Below, one piece after another: positions 16,926-23,659 of a stretch of DNA of 64,000 nt (position 1 is its first letter; every line of letters starts with the position of its first letter). The DNA comes from Caulobacter segnis (lineage in GTDB: Bacteria; Pseudomonadota; Alphaproteobacteria; Caulobacterales; Caulobacteraceae): the NCBI RefSeq assembly GCF_023935105.1, contig NZ_CP096040.1, positions 4,507,001 through 4,571,000 of the forward strand, given 5' to 3'. Position numbers and translations under genes: made by a program. Under the pieces are notes generated by a model that saw nothing but the letters and a program-made list of their open reading frames with translations, was not told the DNA's origin and ran no database searches.

Positions 16926-17300
16926 ATGAAACGCTTTCTGACCGCCTCCATGGCCGTTCTGATGCTGGCCGGCGGCGCGAGCGCGGCCTCGGCCCAAGAC
17001 TGGCGCCGCGACCACAACAACAACGGCCGCTACGACAGCCGCGATCGCGCCTATGAGCAAGGCCGCCGCGATCAAGCCCGCGCCGAGGATCGCCACGACC
17101 GTCGCGAGTATCGCCGCTGGGCCAAGGGCCAGCGCCTGGACGCCCGCTATCGCGATCATCGCTACTATGTCAGCGACTATCGTCGCTACGGCCTGCGCCA
17201 GCCGCCGCGCGGCTATCGCTGGCAGAAGGTCGACAACCAGTACCTGCTGACCGCCGTCGCCACCGGCCTGATCGCCTCGGTGATCATCGCCAATCACTAA
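16926..17300 (+). CDS. RcnB-like periplasmic protein
   Basis: A 124-residue exported protein. A signal peptide ends near SAASAQD (residue 24). The mature protein is very rich in Arg, Asp and Tyr (DRHDRREYRRWAKGQRL) and ends with the RcnB-family signature YRRYGLRQPPRGYRWQKVDNQ followed by a hydrophobic tail. RcnB of E. coli affects nickel/cobalt export, but most family members are uncharacterised. An AAAGGAG ribosome site precedes the ATG, and a GC-rich hairpin follows the stop. It precedes cobS, which makes a cobalt link tempting but unproven. Confidence 0.85.
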   Translation: MKRFLTASMAVLMLAGGASAASAQDWRRDHNNNGRYDSRDRAYEQGRRDQARAEDRHDRREYRRWAKGQRLDARYRDHRYYVSDYRRYGLRQPPRGYRWQKVDNQYLLTAVATGLIASVIIANH

Positions 17301-17312
17301 AAAAGTTCGTTC

Positions 17313-17343
17313 GGAAGGGGCGTCGCGACGCGGCGCCCCTTCC
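17313..17343 (+). terminator. Probable terminator hairpin after the RcnB-like gene
   Basis: GGAAGGGGCG (17313-17322) pairs perfectly with CGCCCCTTCC (17334-17343) across an 11-nt loop. There is no clear T run, so termination may be weak. Confidence 0.5.
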
Positions 17344-17375
17344 CCTACCCAGCGTCAAGAGGCTAATTCGGAGAC

Positions 17376-18386
17376 ATGCCCGAGTTCGCCGACACCAGCT
17401 CCGCCACCGATCCGCTGATCACCCTGGTCCCCGACAAGTGGGTGACGCTCCGCGACGCCTTCGGCGTGGACAGCGACATGAAGGTTCCGGCCTTCTCGCA
17501 CCGCGACGCCCACGTCCCCGAGATCGACACCGCCTACAAGTTCGATCCCCAGACGACCAAGGCCATCTGCGCCGGCTTCGCCAAGGACCGCCGCGTGATG
17601 GTCCAGGGCTATCACGGCACCGGCAAGTCGACTCACATCGAACAGGTGGCCGCGCGCCTGAACTGGCCGCTGGTCCGGGTGAACCTGGACAGCCACGTCA
17701 GCCGCATCGACCTGGTCGGCAAGGACGCCATCGTCCTGAAGGACGGCAAGCAGGTCACCGAGTTCCGCGAAGGCATCCTGCCCTGGTCGCTGCAGCGCCC
17801 GATCGCCCTGGTGTTCGACGAGTATGACGCCGGCCGCCCGGACGTGATGTTCGTCATCCAGCGCGTGCTGGAAGCCGGCGGCAAGCTGACCCTGCTGGAC
17901 CAGAACCGCGTCATCCGCGCCAACCCGTATTTCCGGCTGTTCTCGACGACCAACACCATCGGTCTGGGCGACACCACCGGCCTCTATCACGGCACCCAGC
18001 AGATCAACCAAGGCCAGATGGACCGCTGGTCGATCGTCACGACGCTGAACTACCTGGAGCACGACGTCGAGGCCGCCATCGTGCTGGCCAAGAACCCGTC
18101 GTACGACACGGCCGAGGGCAAGCGCACCCTGGCCGCCATGGTCCGCGTCGCCGACATGACCCGCAACGCCTTCATGAACGGCGACATCTCGACCGTCATG
18201 AGTCCGCGCACGGTGATTACCTGGGCCCAGAACGCCGAGATCTTCGATCACGACGTCGCCCTGGCCTTCCGCCTGACCTTCCTGAACAAGTGCGACGAAC
18301 TCGAGCGCCCCACGGTCGCCGAGTTCTTCCAGCGCGCGTTCGGCACGGACCTGCCGGAAAGCGCCGCGCGGGTGAAGGTGGCCTAA
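17376..18386 (+). CDS. cobS: Cobaltochelatase CobS subunit
   Basis: A 336-residue AAA+ ATPase of the aerobic cobaltochelatase (CobN-CobS-CobT), which inserts cobalt into hydrogenobyrinic acid diamide in B12 synthesis. The Walker A motif is GYHGTGKST, Walker B is ALVFDEYDAGRPD, and the sensor segment is FSTTNTIGLGDTTGLYHGT. The N-terminal VDSDMKVPAFS and the length match the family. The partner cobT, normally next, is absent; a DUF2188 gene follows instead. If the organism makes B12, cobT should be elsewhere; otherwise this ATPase could serve another partner. Confidence 0.92.
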   Translation: MPEFADTSSATDPLITLVPDKWVTLRDAFGVDSDMKVPAFSHRDAHVPEIDTAYKFDPQTTKAICAGFAKDRRVMVQGYHGTGKSTHIEQVAARLNWPLVRVNLDSHVSRIDLVGKDAIVLKDGKQVTEFREGILPWSLQRPIALVFDEYDAGRPDVMFVIQRVLEAGGKLTLLDQNRVIRANPYFRLFSTTNTIGLGDTTGLYHGTQQINQGQMDRWSIVTTLNYLEHDVEAAIVLAKNPSYDTAEGKRTLAAMVRVADMTRNAFMNGDISTVMSPRTVITWAQNAEIFDHDVALAFRLTFLNKCDELERPTVAEFFQRAFGTDLPESAARVKVA

Positions 18387-18419
18387 CCTCCGGAGCATTT
18401 CCGACAAGACAGCGTCATC

Positions 18420-18445
18420 GGAACCGCCTCTACTGGCGGTCCGTT
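18420..18445 (+). promoter_or_regulatory. EcfG/SigT-type general stress promoter
   Basis: GGAAC at 18420-18424 and CGTT at 18442-18445 with a 17-bp spacer, an exact match to the general-stress consensus. It ends 28 nt before the ATG of the DUF2188 gene. Confidence 0.72.
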
Positions 18446-18473
18446 GACCTGCGACACTTTTCGGAGAGCCCCC

Positions 18474-18719
18474 ATGACCGACATCACCTACAACATCGTC
18501 GAGCACGACGGCGGCTGGGCCTACAAGGTGGGCGACACGTTCTCCGAGACCTTCCCCAGCCATGACGCGGCCCTGGCGGCGGCCAAGCGGGCCGCGGCCG
18601 AGCAAGAGCTGCCGGGCGAGACCGAGGGCATCACCTACGAGGACAAGAACGCCGTCTGGCATGGTGAGGTGGCGGACGGCGACGACCGGCCGACCACCCA
18701 TGTGCGGGACGGCGACTAG
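18474..18719 (+). CDS. DUF2188-family small protein
   Basis: An 81-residue acidic protein with the DUF2188 pattern: an N-terminal strand ITYNIVEHDGGWAYKVGDTF, a helix rich in Ala and Lys (HDAALAAAKRAAAEQEL), and a C-terminal strand. Family members have no firm function. ATG at 18474 is preceded by CGGAGAG. A perfect EcfG-type promoter sits directly upstream, so it is probably a general-stress gene, independent of cobS. Confidence 0.82.
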   Translation: MTDITYNIVEHDGGWAYKVGDTFSETFPSHDAALAAAKRAAAEQELPGETEGITYEDKNAVWHGEVADGDDRPTTHVRDGD

Positions 18720-18888
18720 CCCCGATCCCGACCCTTTTCTGACGCCTTTTTCGGCGCCGGGCCGCGCGATGTGGCCCGGCGGCCACGTTGCACAGCTTTC
18801 CCGGAAATCCGGGGAACGCGGCCCTCAAGCCAGGCTTTGATACGGTGTGGGTTGGCGTGGACCGACCCGTATCGAGGAGCCCCAATCC

Positions 18889-19194
18889 ATGGCCGGCAAG
18901 CCGTTGAAGATCGTGCCGCCCGTCTTGAGCGTGGCGGAAGTCTATGACCTGGGGCGCGGCCCCGAGACCACCGCTCAGCGCGTGAAACGCCTGCAGGACG
19001 AAGCCCGCATGCTGGCCCGCGAGGAGATCGAGCGTCTGGACCGCGACCTTCGCAAGCTGGCCGACCAGGCCAAGATCATCGCCGACGGCGGCGAGGCCTA
19101 TCCGGCCGGCATCCGCGACCTGGCGGGCCGCATCGGGGTCGAGACGGCCCAGCGCGCCGACATCCTGCGCGCCCTGCTGGAACGCTCGCACTAA
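18889..19194 (+). CDS. Conserved hypothetical protein, helical
   Basis: A 101-residue protein that I do not recognise. It is predicted to be largely alpha-helical and possibly coiled-coil (AQRVKRLQDEARMLAREEIE, then LDRDLRKLADQAKIIADGG), with a short N-terminal segment MAGKPLKIVPPVLSVAEVYD. It has no signal peptide or membrane segment. GAGGAG precedes the ATG. A GGAAC at 18813 has no good CGTT partner, so I do not call a stress promoter. Its stop is 11 nt from the end of the convergent small gene. Confidence 0.75.
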   Translation: MAGKPLKIVPPVLSVAEVYDLGRGPETTAQRVKRLQDEARMLAREEIERLDRDLRKLADQAKIIADGGEAYPAGIRDLAGRIGVETAQRADILRALLERSH

Positions 19195-19205
19195 GGACAA
19201 AAGCC

Positions 19206-19439
19206 TCAGCCCCCGGCGTTGGCCATCTTGCGCAGACGCCGGGCCAGGTCCTCGGGCCGGTCGGCGATCTGGTCGAACAGGGCCTGGACCTCGGCCTCGC
19301 CGAACCCCGCCGCGCGCAGGGTGCGCCAGGCCCCGGCCAGCACGGCCTCGGCGATGTCCAGGCGGTCGTCCGACACGGCGAGCCCGGAATTCTGGCCCAA
19401 CGGGTTCTGGCAGACGGAATAGCGAGCGGCGAGCGACAT
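19206..19439 (-). CDS. Small hypothetical protein
   Basis: A 77-residue protein without a recognised family. It has an N-terminal polar segment containing NPLGQNSGLAV and then a helical region (IAEAVLAGAWRTLRAAGF, EAEVQALFDQIADRPEDL). The strong AGGAGG ribosome site before the ATG at 19439 decides the start; the frame extends further upstream but through a terminator hairpin. It converges with the helical protein at 18889. Confidence 0.7.
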   Translation of the reverse strand: MSLAARYSVCQNPLGQNSGLAVSDDRLDIAEAVLAGAWRTLRAAGFGEAEVQALFDQIADRPEDLARRLRKMANAGG

Positions 19440-19535
19440 GACGGCCTCCTGCGGTCGCCGGTAATGTTCCTTTTTTGTTCTCGTCGCGCAAGGGGATAGA
19501 GTCCTCGTTTCGAGGTCCGCGCCCTTCAGCGCGCG

Positions 19536-19565
19536 AAAAAGCCCCGAGGCGGGGGCCTCGGGGCT
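19536..19565 (-). terminator. Rho-independent terminator of the downstream-read secreted protein gene
   Basis: Read on the minus strand, AGCCCCGAGGC and GCCTCGGGGCT form an 11-bp stem with a 4-nt loop, followed by TTTTT (19536-19540). It terminates the gene at 19635-20018 before the next small gene. Confidence 0.88.
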
Positions 19566-19634
19566 GGGAAGCATCGTCGGGGCGGACGATGCGACATCAG
19601 GCCGCGGGCTCACGACCGCGGCCGGATTCGAGCA

Positions 19635-20018
19635 TTAACGGCAGACGGTCCGCTCGCGATAGACGCCGTTCCAGCGGTCGTAGTCGCGGGTCGTCCAGCA
19701 TTCGCGGTCGTCGTAGTAGGGCCGCGGGGCGTAGCCGTAGCCATAACCGTAGCCGTACCGCGGCGGGGGCGGCGGAGCGTAGCGACGGTCGTAGTAGCGA
19801 TCGTCATAGCGGTCGCGGCGATTGCCGTCCGAAACGGCCGCGCCGACCGCCAGGCCAACGATTCCGGCCGCGATCGCCGCTGTGGCGACGTCGCCGCCCC
19901 GGTCGCGGTGGTGGCGGTAATAGCGCGGATCGGCCGAGGCTGCGGTGGCCGTCACCAGCGAAAAGGCGGCGACACCGGCGGCGACCCGGCCAATCGTGCT
20001 CATCATCTTGTTGGCCAT
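19635..20018 (-). CDS. Exported Tyr/Arg/Pro-rich protein of unknown function
   Basis: A 127-residue protein with a signal peptide (residues 1-29, hydrophobic VAAGVAAFSLVTATAASA). A second hydrophobic glycine-zipper-like segment follows (ATAAIAAGIVGLAVGAAVSD), then a low-complexity stretch of Arg, Asp, Tyr and Pro with repeated GY pairs, ending in a two-cysteine motif (RECWTTRDYDRWNGV to TVCR) that could form a disulfide. Such proteins are common in Caulobacterales and have no assigned role. The gene stands alone with its own terminator. Confidence 0.8.
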   Translation of the reverse strand: MANKMMSTIGRVAAGVAAFSLVTATAASADPRYYRHHRDRGGDVATAAIAAGIVGLAVGAAVSDGNRRDRYDDRYYDRRYAPPPPPRYGYGYGYGYAPRPYYDDRECWTTRDYDRWNGVYRERTVCR

Positions 20019-20214
20019 GTCGGCCTCCGTGGGTCTTCGCTTCCCGGCGCCCTGCGCGTCGTCTCAAGCGTCACGAAGGACAGTCGGACTTCGCGCCTGA
20101 ACGGCGCCTGAACGAGTCATTCAACGGCGATCGGAACCGGTTTGTTCACCTTTTCAGGTGATGGTGATCAAGAACGGGGGCCCCAACGCGGCCTTCGCGC
20201 CTACGGAGACCGCC

Positions 20215-20688
20215 ATGTCCAACACCGTGTCGTACGCCCAAGGTCAGGCCCTGCAGGTCCTGTCGTTCGAGGTCGGCGCCCAGACCTATTGCGTCCCCGT
20301 CAGCGCCGTCCGGGAAATCCGTGGCGTCACGCCGCCGACCCCGCTGCCCGACGCGCCGCCTTTCGTGCGCGGCGTCATCAACCTGCGCGGCCAGGTCATG
20401 CCGGTCATCGACCTGTCGTGGCGCCTGGGCAAGGGCGCGGCGCAGGACGGCCCGCGCCAGGTGATCATCGTCGTCGAGAACCAGACCGACGTCGCCGGCC
20501 TGCTGGTCGACGCTGTCTGCGACAGCTTCACCGTCGAGGCCGAGCAGATCAATCCGCCCCCGGCCCTGGGCGACGGCGAGGACTCGCCGCTGGTCTCGGC
20601 CGTGATCACCGCCGGCGAAGGCGACATGACGGTCCTGCTGGCCGTCAGCCGCATCCTGCCGGAACGCCAGGAAGCCATGGCCGCCTGA
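20215..20688 (+). CDS. cheW: CheW-like chemotaxis coupling protein
   Basis: A 157-residue CheW-domain protein linking chemoreceptors to the CheA kinase. Its core is LSFEVGAQTYCVPVSAVREI, then FVRGVINLRGQVMPVIDL with the conserved RG-x-NLRG-x-xPVIDL motif, and GLLVDAVCDSFTVEAEQI. ATG at 20215 has ACGGAG upstream. No cheA or mcp is adjacent, so it is an orphan; the chemoreceptor at 42420 is a possible partner. A 14-bp tandem duplication (CTGATTGGGACGGC) covers its stop codon. Confidence 0.9.
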   Translation: MSNTVSYAQGQALQVLSFEVGAQTYCVPVSAVREIRGVTPPTPLPDAPPFVRGVINLRGQVMPVIDLSWRLGKGAAQDGPRQVIIVVENQTDVAGLLVDAVCDSFTVEAEQINPPPALGDGEDSPLVSAVITAGEGDMTVLLAVSRILPERQEAMAA

Positions 20689-20714
20689 TTGGGACGGCCT
20701 GATTGGGACGGCCT
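20687..20714. repeat. Tandem 14-bp duplication at the cheW stop
   Basis: Two head-to-tail copies of CTGATTGGGACGGC overlap the end of cheW. It probably arose by replication slippage; no function is apparent. Confidence 0.7.
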
Positions 20715-20726
20715 AGCTGAGGTCGC

Positions 20727-21140
20727 CTAACTGGGCATGCCGTCGAACTGGGGCAGGTCCAGTGGCCTGACCCAGTGCAGGCGACGGCGATCGAACATCT
20801 CCAGCTTCGGCTCGATCATGTCGGGCTGGTCCAGGCTGCCCAGCTGCACGAAGACCGTGCCGGGGAAGTTGTCCAGATTGCTGGTGAACACCCGCGAACC
20901 GCACGTGGTGCAGAAGTTGCGGTCCAGCCCGCCGCCGGAATTGGCGACGTAGTGGAACGCCTTGGGCGCGCCGCTCAGCAGCTCGAAATCATCGGCCGAC
21001 ACGGCGAAGAAGGTGGCCATCTCGCCGCCTGACGCGCGCTTGCAGTCGTTGCAGTGGCAGTTGGCGACGAAGCTGGGGTCGGTGTCGAACGCGAACTTCA
21101 CGGCGCCGCAGGCGCACTGGGCCGTATACTTCTTGGTCAT
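20727..21140 (-). CDS. GFA-family zinc protein
   Basis: A 137-residue protein of the GFA (glutathione-dependent formaldehyde-activating enzyme-like) family, folded around two zinc sites. All ligands are visible: Cys9 and Cys11 (QCACGAV), Cys28, Cys30 and Cys33 (NCHCNDCKR), and Cys77 and Cys80 (FCTTCGSRVF). Despite the family name, catalysis of formaldehyde-glutathione adduct formation is disputed. The ATG start is clear. The gene is convergent with cheW and lies upstream of nothing obviously related. Confidence 0.9.
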   Translation of the reverse strand: MTKKYTAQCACGAVKFAFDTDPSFVANCHCNDCKRASGGEMATFFAVSADDFELLSGAPKAFHYVANSGGGLDRNFCTTCGSRVFTSNLDNFPGTVFVQLGSLDQPDMIEPKLEMFDRRRLHWVRPLDLPQFDGMPS

Positions 21141-21233
21141 GATCCGGTCCTTTCGACGTGACGAAAGCCGGCGAAGGGCGCCGCCCGACCCGGCGGCGCA
21201 GAATTACACGGTCTCGATCCGTCGCAAGCGACC

Positions 21234-21899
21234 TCAGCGCCACCCCTTCGGCCGGTTTGGATCGGTGCGCCAGACGCGCCAGCTTTCGAACACCGCGATC
21301 GCGGCGATGGCCAGGACGCCGAACACCACGGCCCGGAAGCCTTCCGGCTGCGGCGCGAACGGCGCGGCCAGCATGCCGGCCAGGCCGCCCCAGAAGAACA
21401 GGCGTCCAGCCAGCCGGTTGGCCTTGTCCCAGGCCAGGCGGCTGCCGAACGTCCAGGGCGTTCGCACGCCGACCAGGGCGTTGGGGCTGGTCTTGCCCAG
21501 CACGGCGCCAACGACGCCCACGATCGCGCTGACCATCGCCATGTCGAACCGGGGTCCGGGCTGGTCGAACAGACTCCAGGTCAGGCTGGCGTTCAGCAAG
21601 GCGATCAGGACCAGCACCAGTTGGGCGACGAACAGGGCCGGTCCCTGACCGGGCCGCCCCTGGACCGTGCGCGTCGCGCGCCAGCGGGCGACGGCGATCA
21701 TCGTCGAGATCACCGCCAGTATCAGCACCATGAACGCCATCTCCAGCCGGTCGCCCCAGCGGTCGACCTGCCCCGTGGCGTTGAAGTGCATGGGCAACGG
21801 ATGCGTCGGGCCGAACAGGGCGATGGCGCCGGCCAGGCCAAACTGGCCCAGGGCCAGCATCGCCGAGGCCGCATCGACGCGGGTGACCTCATTGTTCAT
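21234..21899 (-). CDS. SdpI-family membrane protein
   Basis: A 221-residue membrane protein with an N-terminal DUF1648-like segment (PMHFNATGQVDRWGDR) and a C-terminal SdpI domain (GKTSPNALVGVRTPWTFGSRLAWDKANRLAG), with six or so membrane helices. In Bacillus, SdpI gives immunity to the SdpC toxin and relays its presence to SdpR. Its start codon overlaps the upstream ArsR-type gene by 11 bp, reproducing the SdpR-SdpI arrangement. No toxin gene is present, so the role here may be envelope stress sensing or defence against competitors. Confidence 0.87.
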   Translation of the reverse strand: MNNEVTRVDAASAMLALGQFGLAGAIALFGPTHPLPMHFNATGQVDRWGDRLEMAFMVLILAVISTMIAVARWRATRTVQGRPGQGPALFVAQLVLVLIALLNASLTWSLFDQPGPRFDMAMVSAIVGVVGAVLGKTSPNALVGVRTPWTFGSRLAWDKANRLAGRLFFWGGLAGMLAAPFAPQPEGFRAVVFGVLAIAAIAVFESWRVWRTDPNRPKGWR

Positions 21900-22188
21900 G
21901 TTTCAGCTTCCCGACCGGCTCGGTCTTCGGGACCGAGTCCATGAGCTCCAAAAGCACCGCCACCGCCTCCTCGATCGCCGAGATTTGCAGGCGGTAGCGG
22001 ATCGAGGTCCCGTCGCGCTCGGCCTCGACCAGGCCCGCGTCCTTCAGGGCTGTCAGGTGGCCGGTGATCGTCGGCCAGCTCATGTCGAACGCCGCGGCGA
22101 TCTCGCCCGACAGCATCGGCCGGTCGCGCAGCATTTCGATGATCCGCCGGCGGGCCGGATGGCCCAACGCTTTGAAGACACCGTTCAT
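21889..22188 (-). CDS. ArsR/SdpR-type winged-helix autorepressor
   Basis: A 99-residue ArsR-family repressor (MNGVFKALGHPARRRIIEML, recognition helix in MSWPTITGHLTALKDAG, wing ERDGTSIRYRL). It lacks the metal-binding CVC motif of ArsR/SmtB, so like SdpR it probably senses through its partner membrane protein. ATG at 22188 is chosen from the family start; the longer frame would cover the operator. A perfect ATTAGG/CCTAAT dyad lies just upstream. Confidence 0.88.
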   Translation of the reverse strand: MNGVFKALGHPARRRIIEMLRDRPMLSGEIAAAFDMSWPTITGHLTALKDAGLVEAERDGTSIRYRLQISAIEEAVAVLLELMDSVPKTEPVGKLKHEQ

Positions 22189-22201
22189 AGGCAGAAAGCT
22201 A

Positions 22202-22219
22202 ATTAGGAACTCCCCTAAT
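22202..22219. promoter_or_regulatory. Dyad operator upstream of the SdpR-type repressor
   Basis: ATTAGG-N6-CCTAAT, perfect 6-bp arms, 14 nt upstream of the repressor start. It is a likely autoregulatory site. Confidence 0.65.
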
Positions 22220-22322
22220 ATCAAGACACGGCCGGAACTCGCCCCAAACATTTGTTCGAATTGCCTCTTTCGCTGGCCCCGCCCCGCCCGCTAGTCTCGC
22301 GGCCAAACCTAGGGAGACGAGC

Positions 22323-23429
22323 ATGAAGGCCGCTGTTCTGCGCGAGGTGGGCAAGCCCCTCGAGATCGAGACCGTGGCCATCGGCAAGCCAGGCCCGCGC
22401 GAGGTGCTGATCCGCACCAAGGCCGCCGGCGTCTGCCATTCCGACCTGCACTTCGTCGAGGGCTCCTACACCCATCCCCTGCCCGCCGTGCTGGGCCACG
22501 AGAGCGCCGGGATCGTCGAGGCGGTCGGCGACGAGGTGCGCACCGTCAAGGTCGGCGACCATGTCATCACCTGCCTCAACCCCTATTGCGGCCACTGCGA
22601 GGTCTGCCTGACCGGCCACATGAACCTGTGCATCAGCCCCGAGACCAAGCGTCCGAAGGGCGCCGAGCCGCGCCTGTTCAAGGAGGACCTGGGCGGCGCG
22701 ACGGGACGCGGCCCGATGGCCCAGTTCCTGAACCTGTCGTCGTTCGCCGAGATGATGCTGGTGCACGAGCACGCCTGCGTGGCCATCCGCAAGGACATGC
22801 CGTTCGACCGCGCCGCCCTGATCGGCTGCTCGGTGATGACCGGGGTGGGCGCGGTGATGCACACCTCCAACGTCCGGCCGGGCGAGACCGTGGCGGTGAT
22901 CGGCTGCGGCGGCGTGGGCCTGGCGACGATCAACGGCGCGGCCATCGCCGGGGCGGGCCGGATCATCGCCATCGACCGCGTCGCCTCCAAGCTGGCGCTG
23001 GCAAAGACGTTCGGCGCGACCGACGTGGTCGACGCCTCGGCGGTCGACGACATCGCCAAGGCGGTGCTGGAGCTGACCGGCGGCGGCGTCCACCACAGCT
23101 TCGAGGCCATCGGCCTGAAGGCGACCGCCGAGGCCTCGTTCAAGATGCTGCGCCGGGGCGGCACGGCCAATGTCATCGGCATGATCCCGGTCGGCACCAA
23201 GATCGAGCTGCACGGCGTCGACTTCCTGGGCGAGCGCCGCATCCAGGGCAGCTACATGGGCTCCAACCGCTTCCCGGTCGACATGCCGCGCCTGGTGGAC
23301 TTCTACATGTCGGGCCGGCTGAAGCTGGACGAACTGATCTCGCGCCGGATCAAGCTGGAAGAGGTCAACAGCGCCTTCGACGAGCTCAAGCGCGGCGAAC
23401 TGGCGCGGTCGGTGATCGTGTTCGATTGA
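22323..23429 (+). CDS. Zinc-dependent alcohol dehydrogenase (MDR superfamily)
   Basis: A 368-residue medium-chain NAD(P)-dependent dehydrogenase. The catalytic zinc site is formed by Cys37-His38 (GVCHSDLHF), LGHESAGIVE and a downstream Cys (IGCSVMTGVG). The structural zinc site is YCGHCEVCLTGHMNLC with its four cysteines. The Rossmann motif is VIGCGGVGLATINGAA. The pattern is closest to class III-like/aryl alcohol dehydrogenases that oxidise alcohols or formaldehyde-thiol adducts. An AGGGAG site precedes the ATG. A family A repeat follows 14 nt after the stop. Confidence 0.92.
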   Translation: MKAAVLREVGKPLEIETVAIGKPGPREVLIRTKAAGVCHSDLHFVEGSYTHPLPAVLGHESAGIVEAVGDEVRTVKVGDHVITCLNPYCGHCEVCLTGHMNLCISPETKRPKGAEPRLFKEDLGGATGRGPMAQFLNLSSFAEMMLVHEHACVAIRKDMPFDRAALIGCSVMTGVGAVMHTSNVRPGETVAVIGCGGVGLATINGAAIAGAGRIIAIDRVASKLALAKTFGATDVVDASAVDDIAKAVLELTGGGVHHSFEAIGLKATAEASFKMLRRGGTANVIGMIPVGTKIELHGVDFLGERRIQGSYMGSNRFPVDMPRLVDFYMSGRLKLDELISRRIKLEEVNSAFDELKRGELARSVIVFD

Positions 23430-23442
23430 TCAACGAATCCGT

Positions 23443-23567
23443 CTCCCCGGCGAAAGCCGGGGCCCAGATCGAACCCATGGGCGCCTGACCCGCGAACGGG
23501 GCGCGTCTCGGATCATCCCAAACCGCTCAAGCTGAATCTGGGCCCCGGCTTTCGCGGGGGAGGCGGG
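23443..23567. repeat. Paired palindromic repeat, family A copy 2
   Basis: The left arm contains CCCCGGCGAAAGCCGGGG, a 7-bp stem with a GAAA loop; the right arm is its inverted counterpart near 23540-23562. The interior runs from GATCGAACCCATG to CCGCTCAAGCTGAATCTGGG, nearly identical to copy 3. Confidence 0.9.
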
Positions 23568-23659
23568 TTAGGCTGGGATCGATACTGGTCTAGTCCAGCT
23601 GTCACATGCCCGACAAACACCCCGTGCTACCTCCGGCCCAGTTTCGTCGGAGTTCCGCC

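Noticed and set aside
18808..18840. A fourth EcfG promoter before the gene at 18889
   Set aside because: GGAAC is present near 18813, but the bases 16-17 nt downstream are GCTT/CTTT rather than CGTT.
20130..20150. A LexA (SOS) box before cheW
   Set aside because: Only one GTTC half is present; the Caulobacter-type direct repeat GTTC-N7-GTTC is not met.
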